Shown: positions 1 through 5,487 of the stretch, one piece after another
How positions within the stretch are numbered: position 1 is the first letter of the stretch
Layout: every line of letters begins with the position of its first letter
Assembly (NCBI GenBank): GCA_001604435.1
Contig: LVBO01000164.1
Span: 1 to 7,009, forward strand
Origin: Synergistales bacterium Syner_01
GTDB taxonomy: Bacteria; Synergistota; Synergistia; Synergistales; Aminobacteriaceae
Length of the DNA stretch: 7,009 nt
Direction of reading: 5' to 3'
Translations under genes and position numbers: made by a program
Notes under the pieces: model-generated
The model's database searches: none
What the model was told of the DNA's origin: nothing
What the model saw: the letters and a program-made list of their open reading frames with translations, nothing else

Positions 1-371
1 GCCAGCGACCAGGTCCCGAGCTCACCGGCGCCGCAGCAGTTCATGAGGCAGCGCGTCCCCTCGGCAAGGTGGAGAACCGCTTCCGATTCGGAGCGGGAGA
101 GCGCGAGAAGCGCGAAGGCGTGCTCCTCGAAGTCCCGCCGTTCGGCGGTTCTCCGTTCCCAGGCGACGCCCCCTTCCCGAACGATAGCCTCCAGCTCCGG
201 GACGATCTCGGGAGAGACCAGCGTCACATCCATTCCCGCGTCGAGCAGGGTCCGGATTTTGCGCAGTCCGGTCGCGCCGCCGCCGACCACGAGTATCGGT
301 CCTGCGGAGGCGTCGAGGCAGATCATAAGGGCGGCTCGCTCCCGGGAGCGGGGCGACGAAGCGCTACACAT
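1..371 (-). CDS. Precorrin-2 dehydrogenase (SirC / CysG N-terminal type), 3' part outside window
   Basis: Partial gene; 123 codons are visible before the window edge. Family role: NAD-dependent oxidation of precorrin-2 to sirohydrochlorin in the cytoplasm, which feeds sirohaem and the early-cobalt B12 route. Seen: an N-terminal Rossmann strand-loop-helix, LVVGGGATGLRKI at about residues 27-39, matching the VVGGGxxAxRK signature of the CysG/SirC/Met8 family, then LLDAGMDVTLVSPE, the usual second strand. The later FALLALSRSE resembles the family's third-strand region. Start chosen at 371: it overlaps the hemA stop by 8 nt and has GGAGGAG 7 nt upstream. An in-frame ATG at 326 would also give a family-like N-terminus but lacks such a site. 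Whether a ferrochelatase domain follows cannot be seen. The position after hemA suggests a dedicated sirohydrochlorin supply for the operon. The family call is strong; the exact activity is inferred. Confidence 0.85.
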   Translation of the reverse strand, partial: MCSASSPRSRERAALMICLDASAGPILVVGGGATGLRKIRTLLDAGMDVTLVSPEIVPELEAIVREGGVAWERRTAERRDFEEHAFALLALSRSESEAVLHLAEGTRCLMNCCGAGELGTWSL

Positions 372-1614
372 CGTCTGACTCCTCCAGCTCGCCCGCGAGA
401 ATCTTCCAGAGCCTTCGGGCGTGCGGGTCCGACTCGGCGAAAGCGGGGGAGAGGAGCGCCTTCACGATGCTCCACCCCATTCGGCGGAGCGTCTCCTCGT
501 CGGTTCCCGTCCGCTTCGAGGTCCGCTCGGCCCTGTCCGCGACGATCTGTTCCGCCCTGTGGAGGACCAGTCGTTTGTACGTCTCGCCCGAGAGCGTTTC
601 GAGCTCCGACATGACCGAGACAGCGGCGTTCGTCGCCTCCTCCTCCAGTCTGCGAAGCTTCTTTCTGTAGCGCTTCGTCGCCTCCTCCGCCGTCCGGGCG
701 AGGTCGTCGAGGGCGACAAGGCGGGCGCCGTTCTCTTCCGCGGAGCGCGCGACCTGCGGCGGCGAACCGAGGTCGAAGATCTGCTGTCCCGGTCGCGCTT
801 CCTCCATGGAGAAGAGGGGGACGGGGGAGCCGGTGCAGAAGAAGATCGCGTCGAAATGCCTCGACGCCTCGCGCCACTGTTCCCATGGCAGCGTCGCAAC
901 CTTCGTGCCGGATTCCCGCTCAAGGCGCGGCGAGAGGCGGGAGAACAACGCTTCCGTACGATCTGGAGTCCGGTTCGACAGGGCGAACGAATCGACAGCC
1001 GGTTTGAGGGCGCGGGGCGCGGCTTCGTCGTCCGCCGCGGCTTCGTCGTCCCGTTGCGGCAAGCCGGAGAGCGACAGTGAAAGGAGCAGCCGGGAGGTTT
1101 CTTCTCCCATCTCGCCCGCCCCGAGGACGAGGACGGAGAGCGGTACTGACGCGGGGGCGAGCATATCGACCATCAGGCGCGGAATCGAAGGCTCCATGCC
1201 GGGATGGTAGCAGGTCCGCAGCAGTTTCGCCATCTTGAGGGAGCTTTGGAAGAGGCGATGGAGCCACGGGCCGCAGAGGTCGCTTCCCTCTCCGTAGCAC
1301 GCCTTGACCTGCGCCGCGATATGCGACTCGCCGCAGGCGAGGCTTTCCAGCCCCAGGAGGACGCGCAGCAGGTGGAGGACAAGCTCCGTCCCGGTATAGA
1401 CGCGCGCCTTCGGGTGCGTCAGTTCGGATGGCGCGTCTGCGTCCGGCGGGAGTCGAAAATAGACCTCCGAACGGTTGCATGTGGTCAGCAGAAGACCCTC
1501 GAGAATGCGCCCCTCCTCTTTCAGGGCGCGGAGCAGGTCTTCGCTCCATGCCGAAGCGCGTTCCGCCGTGTCCGCCGCCGTGTAGTCGAGCCCGATGCAG
1601 ACGAGCCGCGTCAT
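364..1614 (-). CDS. hemA: Glutamyl-tRNA reductase HemA (operon-borne, divergent form)
   Basis: 416 residues, normal length. The enzyme reduces the glutamate of Glu-tRNA(Glu) with NADPH to glutamate-1-semialdehyde, the first committed step of C5-pathway tetrapyrrole synthesis. Seen: catalytic TCNRSE at residues 45-50 with Cys46; His81 in the segment before GLESLACGE (89-96), matching the family's H...GLxS...GE block; NADPH-binding VLVLGAGEMG at 161-170; second-strand SNRTPDR at 213-219; and DLGSPPQVA in place of the usual DIAVPRDI-like segment. A helical C-terminal part (about 305-410) fits the dimerisation domain. Odd: an acidic, alanine-rich insertion with a tandem repeat at about 187-200, and weak conservation around 138-150. 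The start is firm: the ATG overlaps the cbiGH stop by 4 nt (ATGA), with GAGGAGA 7 nt upstream. In this operon it probably supplies precursor dedicated to B12; a second, housekeeping hemA may exist elsewhere. Confidence 0.95.
   Translation of the reverse strand: MTRLVCIGLDYTAADTAERASAWSEDLLRALKEEGRILEGLLLTTCNRSEVYFRLPPDADAPSELTHPKARVYTGTELVLHLLRVLLGLESLACGESHIAAQVKACYGEGSDLCGPWLHRLFQSSLKMAKLLRTCYHPGMEPSIPRLMVDMLAPASVPLSVLVLGAGEMGEETSRLLLSLSLSGLPQRDDEAAADDEAAPRALKPAVDSFALSNRTPDRTEALFSRLSPRLERESGTKVATLPWEQWREASRHFDAIFFCTGSPVPLFSMEEARPGQQIFDLGSPPQVARSAEENGARLVALDDLARTAEEATKRYRKKLRRLEEEATNAAVSVMSELETLSGETYKRLVLHRAEQIVADRAERTSKRTGTDEETLRRMGWSIVKALLSPAFAESDPHARRLWKILAGELEESDDV
379..385 (-). promoter_or_regulatory. 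Shine-Dalgarno site setting the start of the precorrin-2 dehydrogenase gene
   Basis: Minus-strand GGAGGAG lies inside the last codons of hemA, 7 nt before the ATG at 371-369. The same spacing is seen for the other genes of the window. This favours the overlapping start at 371 over the later in-frame ATG at 326, which has only a weak purine stretch before it. The arrangement implies translational coupling to hemA. Confidence 0.7.
1018..1051. repeat. In-frame 18-bp tandem repeat inside hemA
   Basis: An identical 16-base word (cgcggcttcgtcgtcc on the plus strand) occurs at 1018-1033 and again at 1036-1051, a period of 18 bases or six codons. On the coding strand it encodes DDEAAA followed by DDEAAP. 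It lies between the first and second strands of the NADPH-binding domain of HemA, where a surface loop is expected. It probably arose by slippage or local duplication and keeps the frame. Confidence 0.85.
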
Positions 1615-3398
1615 TGCGCAGTCTCCTCTTTTTGCGCGTCCGCTTCCCTTCGGTAGCCGCGCCTGTCGAGGAGAAGCCCGGCGATTTCCTCCACGGAGTT
1701 CCCCGGAAGGAGGATCAGCGTGCGCATGTCGAGGCGGTCAGCGGCCAGTTCGGCGATCGGCAGCTTCTGCACCGAGGGCGCGTCCCGTCCCGCGTCGCGG
1801 ACCAGGTACGCCGTTTCGTACCCCTGCGCCGAGAAGACGCGACGGACCTCGCCGAGCTTCTCTTCAAGGTCGCGCTTCACGGGGTTGTAGAGGGCGACGG
1901 TCAGCCCGGAGAGGGCCGCTCCTTCGAGGGCGCGGAGGACGGCGCTCCACGGCTGGAGATAGTCGGACAGAGAGAGCAGCGCGACTCCGTTGACGTAGGG
2001 AGCGCCCAGTAGCGCCCCGGCTGCCTGGGCCGCGGTGACGCCGGGAAAGACTTTCGCGGGAACCCTGCCGTTTGCCGTGCGCAGCGCGAGACCGGCGAGG
2101 CCGAAGAGGACGGGGTCCCCCCCGGAGAGGAGCGCGACGACGTTCCCTTCCTCGGCGAGCGACACCGCGCGTTCCACCCGCTTCTCCTCCTCGCCCATGG
2201 AGTACCGTTCAATACGCTTCCCATGCAGCCACTCCTGCGGGAGCAGATCGACGTAGAGGGCGTAGCCGACGATCGCGTCGGCCTCCTCCAGCGCCTGCCT
2301 GGCGTCGATCGTGACGGAGCCGCCCGCTCCCGGGCCTGTGCCGATGATGAAGAGCGCGCCGTGCTTCGTCCTCGCCTCCAGGCTCGCTTCCTCCGCGGCG
2401 TCGGATTCTGCGTGCCTTGCGGGTTCGAACGGCTCGCGGCGCGGTTCGGCGATCGCGAAGGCGACGGTGACGCCCTCGGTCGCGATGCGCCGCCCGAGGA
2501 GCTTCCCCGCCGAAGCGGCGCACGGTTCGGCCACCCCCGGAAGATCGAGGTGTTTCGTCGCCGCGGAGGCCGAAAACGTCTCCTCCATGGCGAGGATTTC
2601 CTTGCGAGGGACGACGCGCAGCGGGACGTCGAGCGATGCGGCCAGCTCGATCAGGCCGGGTTCGTCCATCTTTTCCTCGACGGTGCGGATCTCCCGGATC
2701 GCCTCGGGAAGAAGCGCCTGCGCCCGCAGCGCCTCGTTGAGGACGGAGCGGAGCGTCTTGGCCGAAGCACCTCTGCGGCACCCCATCCCGGCGACGATAC
2801 AGGGGGGGACGAGCTGCACCCGTTTTTTTGCGGTGGAGTGCGCGCGCGGGGAGATGAGGAGCGCGGCGTTCGCCTCTTCCGTGGCGGCGTACCCGGCGGG
2901 AAGCGGAGGCAGCAGCTCGGGGACGTCGGTCCAGAAAGAGAGAGCGCCCGTCTCGATCAGCGCGCCGTTCGTCGCGGCGAGCGCGTCGCGCCCGAGGAGA
3001 GCCCACCCCCATCGGGACGCCAGCAGGTCGGGCGCGACAAGCCCCGCCCGGTCGCTGCTCGTCGTCAGCAGCGGTTCGACGCCGAGCATTCCGGCAAGTC
3101 GTTCCGCCAGCTCGCGCCCGCCTCCGAGATGCGCTCCGGTCACCGGAAGCACGGTGCTTCCGTCCTCGGTGACCACCAGCACTGCGGGGTCGTCCGCCTT
3201 GTCCGAGAGGTGCGGGGCGACGGCGCGCACGGCGATGCCGAGCGACGCGACGAAGACGAGCGCGTCGGCGCGGCTCCACCACGAGGCGACCGTCGAGGCG
3301 AGGGTTCCGGACTCGACGCGGACGACGCTTCCCGCCTCTTCAAGGCGGCGGGCCGTCGCTTCTCCTCGCGACGAGAAGCAGAAAAACGCCGTCTTCAT
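1611..3398 (-). CDS. cbiGH: CbiG-CbiH fusion: cobalt-precorrin-5A hydrolase / cobalt-precorrin-3 C17-methyltransferase
   Basis: 595 residues carrying two enzymes of the anaerobic corrin route. Residues about 1-310 are CbiG, which opens the lactone and releases acetaldehyde from cobalt-precorrin-5A. Seen: SLGIAVRAVAPHLSDKADDPA at 52-72 and GAHLGGGRELAERLA at 88-102 (N-terminal and mid domain), then IVAGMGCRRGASA at 201-213 and TFSASAATKHLDLPG at 274-288 (C-terminal domain). A charged linker of about 30 residues (316-346) joins it to CbiH, which contracts the ring and methylates C17 with SAM: IIGTGPGAGG at 351-360, SGGDPVLFGLAG at 425-436, PGVTAAQAAGALLGAP at 452-467, SLSDYLQPW at 476-484, LYNPVKRD at 503-510, LLPGNSVEE at 563-571. 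Start chosen at 3398 because CbiG homology begins there, GAGG lies 7 nt upstream, and the upstream in-frame extension (to 3548) runs over cbiF. The fusion is of a known type. It overlaps hemA by 4 nt downstream. Confidence 0.95.
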   Translation of the reverse strand: MKTAFFCFSSRGEATARRLEEAGSVVRVESGTLASTVASWWSRADALVFVASLGIAVRAVAPHLSDKADDPAVLVVTEDGSTVLPVTGAHLGGGRELAERLAGMLGVEPLLTTSSDRAGLVAPDLLASRWGWALLGRDALAATNGALIETGALSFWTDVPELLPPLPAGYAATEEANAALLISPRAHSTAKKRVQLVPPCIVAGMGCRRGASAKTLRSVLNEALRAQALLPEAIREIRTVEEKMDEPGLIELAASLDVPLRVVPRKEILAMEETFSASAATKHLDLPGVAEPCAASAGKLLGRRIATEGVTVAFAIAEPRREPFEPARHAESDAAEEASLEARTKHGALFIIGTGPGAGGSVTIDARQALEEADAIVGYALYVDLLPQEWLHGKRIERYSMGEEEKRVERAVSLAEEGNVVALLSGGDPVLFGLAGLALRTANGRVPAKVFPGVTAAQAAGALLGAPYVNGVALLSLSDYLQPWSAVLRALEGAALSGLTVALYNPVKRDLEEKLGEVRRVFSAQGYETAYLVRDAGRDAPSVQKLPIAELAADRLDMRTLILLPGNSVEEIAGLLLDRRGYRREADAQKEETAQ

Positions 3399-4152
3399 CG
3401 CGGGGCCTCGCAGGAGCCTGCGGAAGATGCGAGCGTCCGTTCCCCGTCTCCCTTCGCGGGAGCGGCGTCCCGCGCGCCGTGGGCGAAGTGCGGCGAGTAG
3501 AGCAAGCTCCGCGCGCCCTGCGACGCGTGGAGACGATCGTCTTTTCATCCTCCCAGGAGGCGCGGTATACGCAGGCGGCGGGCGTTTCGGCGGAGAATCC
3601 CCCCGCTTGGAGGTCCGCGGAGACAGCCTCCGCCTGATCCGCGCTGAGAAAGACCACCATCGTCGCGCCGTGCTCCGCCAGCAGGCGCAGATCTTCGCGG
3701 GGAGGCACGGGCGTCCGCCCCGATCTGCGGGTGCAGACGACCGTCTGGCTCCCTCCGGGGACGGTGTACTGAATGCCCAGCGCGGCGGCGGCGGCCTGAA
3801 AGCTGCTCACTCCGGGGATAAATTTGACCTCGATGCCAAGCGATTGCAGCCGTTCCTTCTGCTCGGCGACGGCCCCGAAGAGGCTCGGGTCGCCGGTGTG
3901 AAGGCGCACGACGCGCCCGCCTTCCGCGACCTTCGCCGCCATCAGCGCCACCTGCTCTTCGAGCGAAAGCGGCGACGAGTCGACCGTGACGCAGCCGGGG
4001 GAGCGGTATTCGAGCAACGCTTCGTTGACGAGGCTCCCCGCGTAGAGCACCAGGTCCGCCTTTTCGAGCGCCCGCTTCCCTTTAAGTGTGATCAGTTCCG
4101 GGTCTCCCGGTCCCGCGCCGACGAAGAGCACGGGGTATTCCGTATTCGCCAT
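3340..4152 (-). CDS. cbiF: Cobalt-precorrin-4 C11-methyltransferase CbiF, 3' end disrupted
   Basis: The open frame gives 270 residues, but only 1-209 look like CbiF/CobM, the SAM-dependent enzyme that methylates C11 of cobalt-precorrin-4. Seen: VGAGPGDPELITLKG at 11-25, LYAGSLVN at 36-43, RLHTGDPSLFGAVAEQ at 83-98, IPGVSSFQAAAAALGIQYTVP at 112-132 (key IPGVSSF), RTPVPPRE at 146-153, and CVYRASWEDEKTI at 194-206. After Thr209 the family normally continues for about 50 residues through an ALILVG-like strand to a SxLYxxxFxHxYR end. Here the frame turns into arginine/proline-rich sequence and stops 59 nt inside cbiGH. The expected end is present in another frame (see 3395-3523). The start is sound: GAGGG lies 7 nt upstream and the gap to cbiET is 24 nt. 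Either the gene is damaged or the sequence or assembly has an error here; the upstream part shows no other decay. Confidence 0.85.
   Translation of the reverse strand: MANTEYPVLFVGAGPGDPELITLKGKRALEKADLVLYAGSLVNEALLEYRSPGCVTVDSSPLSLEEQVALMAAKVAEGGRVVRLHTGDPSLFGAVAEQKERLQSLGIEVKFIPGVSSFQAAAAALGIQYTVPGGSQTVVCTRRSGRTPVPPREDLRLLAEHGATMVVFLSADQAEAVSADLQAGGFSAETPAACVYRASWEDEKTIVSTRRRARGACSTRRTSPTARGTPLPRRETGNGRSHLPQAPARPRDEDGVFLLLVARRSDGPPP
3395..3523 (-). pseudogene. Out-of-frame C-terminal remnant of cbiF
   Basis: Read from 3523 down to the TGA at 3397-3395, this frame encodes 42 residues, including RSLLYSPHFAHGAR. That matches the conserved CbiF ending (S-x-LY-x-x-x-F-x-H-x-x-R). Its stop overlaps the cbiGH ATG as ATGA, the same coupling seen between cbiGH and hemA, so this is very probably the original cbiF reading frame. 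It is two bases out of phase with the 5' part of cbiF. The stretch between Thr209 and this block has only about 5 codons where the family has about 30, so roughly 25 codons are missing with a net loss of 3n+1 bases, if it was a single event. Confidence 0.75.
3406..3409 (-). promoter_or_regulatory. Weak Shine-Dalgarno site of cbiGH
   Basis: Minus-strand GAGG sits 7 nt before the ATG at 3398-3396. It is weaker than the sites before the other genes, which suggests that cbiGH translation normally depends on coupling from cbiF through an ATGA overlap. The cbiF frameshift would break that coupling, because the shifted frame stops only at 3342-3340, inside cbiGH. Confidence 0.5.
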
Positions 4153-4176
4153 TGGTTTTCCCTCACTTTGTGTGTT

Positions 4177-5487
4177 TCACGGCGCGCTCGTCGGGATTTC
4201 CCGTGACGCGCTCCTGTCGGCGTAGATCAAAAAGACCGGGTTCGAGGCGAGCAGCATCCACGACGACTCCGCTCCCTGTCCGGCGCTCTCCCGCGCCGAC
4301 GAGGCGTTCACATGCGTCAACGACGGCGTCGCGCCCAGGTTCTTCAGCGCGCGGTAGATCGCGTCGGCCGAGGAGGGCATGTTCGCCGTCGCCAGCAGCC
4401 TCCCTCCGGGAAGCAGACGATTCCACACGGCGGCGACGATCTCTCCGGGAGCGCCTCCGTGGCCGCCGATCACGGCTCGGTGGAAGCGGAGCGGCGCGCC
4501 CGTGCGGTCCTCGAGTTCCGAAAAGACTTCGGGGGCCGAGCCGCGGAGCAGACGGACCCTGTCGAAGACACCGGCGCGGCGCAGATTCTCCTCCGCGACG
4601 GCGAGGGCGTCCGGCGAGCGCTCCACCGAAACGACGCTCCCGCTGAGCGTCCGGCGCGCGAGTTCCACGGTGATTCCCCCCGAGCCCGCCCCCACTTCGA
4701 GTACGGAGAGCCCGTCGAGAGGGAGCAGAAAGGAGACGGCAAGGGCGCGCGCGGTCTCCTTCGAGAGGGGAGTGCGTTCGTGTCGGACGAACCAGGAGTC
4801 CGGAAGGACTCCTTTGGAGAGCGGCGGGAGCGGTCCGGGCTCGATCAGGAGCAGCGCCAGTCCATCCGCGTCCCGTTCGTTCGCGAGGGCGAAGAGCGTG
4901 GTCCGGGAGATATGTTCGTCCTCGTACCCTACCCGCTCGGCGAGGACGACGCGGCGGTCGGGAAAACCCCTGTCCCGCAGAAACGCCGCCACGGCGTGGC
5001 CGGAGTTCTTCGAGTCGAGGAAGAGCAGCGTTCTCCTGTGCTCATGGAGCATCGAGGCGACCCCTTCGAGGGGGCGTCCGTGGATGCTTTCAAGACGTAC
5101 ATCGCTCCACGAGGGGTTCGAAGCGTCCGGTTCCCCCGGGAGCGAGGCGAGGCGGGCGAAGAGAAGCTGGAAGCTGCTCAGGCCGGGAACGACCTCGTAG
5201 TCGCCGGAGGGGAAACGACCCGCGATCCGCCCGAGGAGGCTGAAAAGGCAGGGATCGCCCGAGAGCAGCAGGGCGACCCGCCCGAGTTTCCGGTGTTCGT
5301 CCACCGCGTCGAGGAGGTTGTCCACGCCCTTCTCCAGAAAGAGAAGGGTTTTGCCGCTCCGCTCGTACGGTTCGAGATGACGCCGCGCTCCGGCGAGGAT
5401 CTCCGCGTCCGCGATCGCGCGCCGGGCGCAGGGGAGCAAGCAGGAGTCGTCTCCGGGGCCTAGACCGACGACGGTAAATCTTCCCAT
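4177..5487 (-). CDS. cbiET: CbiE-CbiT fusion (CobL-like): precorrin C5 / C15-methyltransferase with C12 side-chain decarboxylase
   Basis: 436 residues with two domains, as in CobL. CbiE (about 1-215) methylates C5: VVGLGPGDDSCLLP at 6-19 is the SAM-binding entry motif, with LLLSGDPCLFSLLGRI at 73-88 and VVPGLSSFQLLFARL at 99-113. CbiT (about 235-425) methylates C15 and decarboxylates the C12 acetate: RTPLSKETARALAV at 238-251 (family T-K-E-E-x-R-A-L), VLEVGAGSGGITVELA at 262-277 as the class I SAM-binding GAGSGG loop, the VERSPDA acidic strand end at 288-294, GSAPEV at 316-321, IGGHGG at 340-345 and LLPGGRLLATA at 358-368. The start at 5487 is fixed by a near-perfect ribosome site and by CbiE homology beginning at once. 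It overlaps the end of cbiCD by 28 nt and leaves 24 nt before cbiF. No disruption is seen. Confidence 0.95.
   Translation of the reverse strand: MGRFTVVGLGPGDDSCLLPCARRAIADAEILAGARRHLEPYERSGKTLLFLEKGVDNLLDAVDEHRKLGRVALLLSGDPCLFSLLGRIAGRFPSGDYEVVPGLSSFQLLFARLASLPGEPDASNPSWSDVRLESIHGRPLEGVASMLHEHRRTLLFLDSKNSGHAVAAFLRDRGFPDRRVVLAERVGYEDEHISRTTLFALANERDADGLALLLIEPGPLPPLSKGVLPDSWFVRHERTPLSKETARALAVSFLLPLDGLSVLEVGAGSGGITVELARRTLSGSVVSVERSPDALAVAEENLRRAGVFDRVRLLRGSAPEVFSELEDRTGAPLRFHRAVIGGHGGAPGEIVAAVWNRLLPGGRLLATANMPSSADAIYRALKNLGATPSLTHVNASSARESAGQGAESSWMLLASNPVFLIYADRSASREIPTSAP

Noticed and set aside
337..350. Perfect 14-base palindrome (cgctcccgggagcg) considered as an operator or terminator
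   Set aside because: With the start at 371 it lies inside coding sequence, has no loop or T-run, and such palindromes are expected by chance at this GC content.
2223..3500. Second plus-strand open frame of 425 codons
   Set aside because: Arg/Gly/Asp-rich shadow of cbiGH with no recognisable domain.
3340..3526. Programmed ribosomal frameshift as an explanation for the cbiF frame change
   Set aside because: A frame change alone would not restore the roughly 25 missing codons, and no slippery run lies at the junction.
3399..3548. N-terminal extension of cbiGH from the ATG at 3550-3548
   Set aside because: Arg-rich sequence with no CbiG homology lying over the 3' end of cbiF; CbiG homology and a ribosome site place the start at 3398.
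4153..4176. Only true intergenic gap, considered for a promoter or terminator
   Set aside because: Just 24 nt, filled by the cbiF ribosome site; no hairpin or promoter elements seen.
2311..4206. Long plus-strand open frame (631 codons) antisense to cbiGH and cbiF
   Set aside because: Low-complexity Ser/Arg/Ala/Pro translation with no family motif; it mirrors high-GC codon bias of the recognised minus-strand genes.
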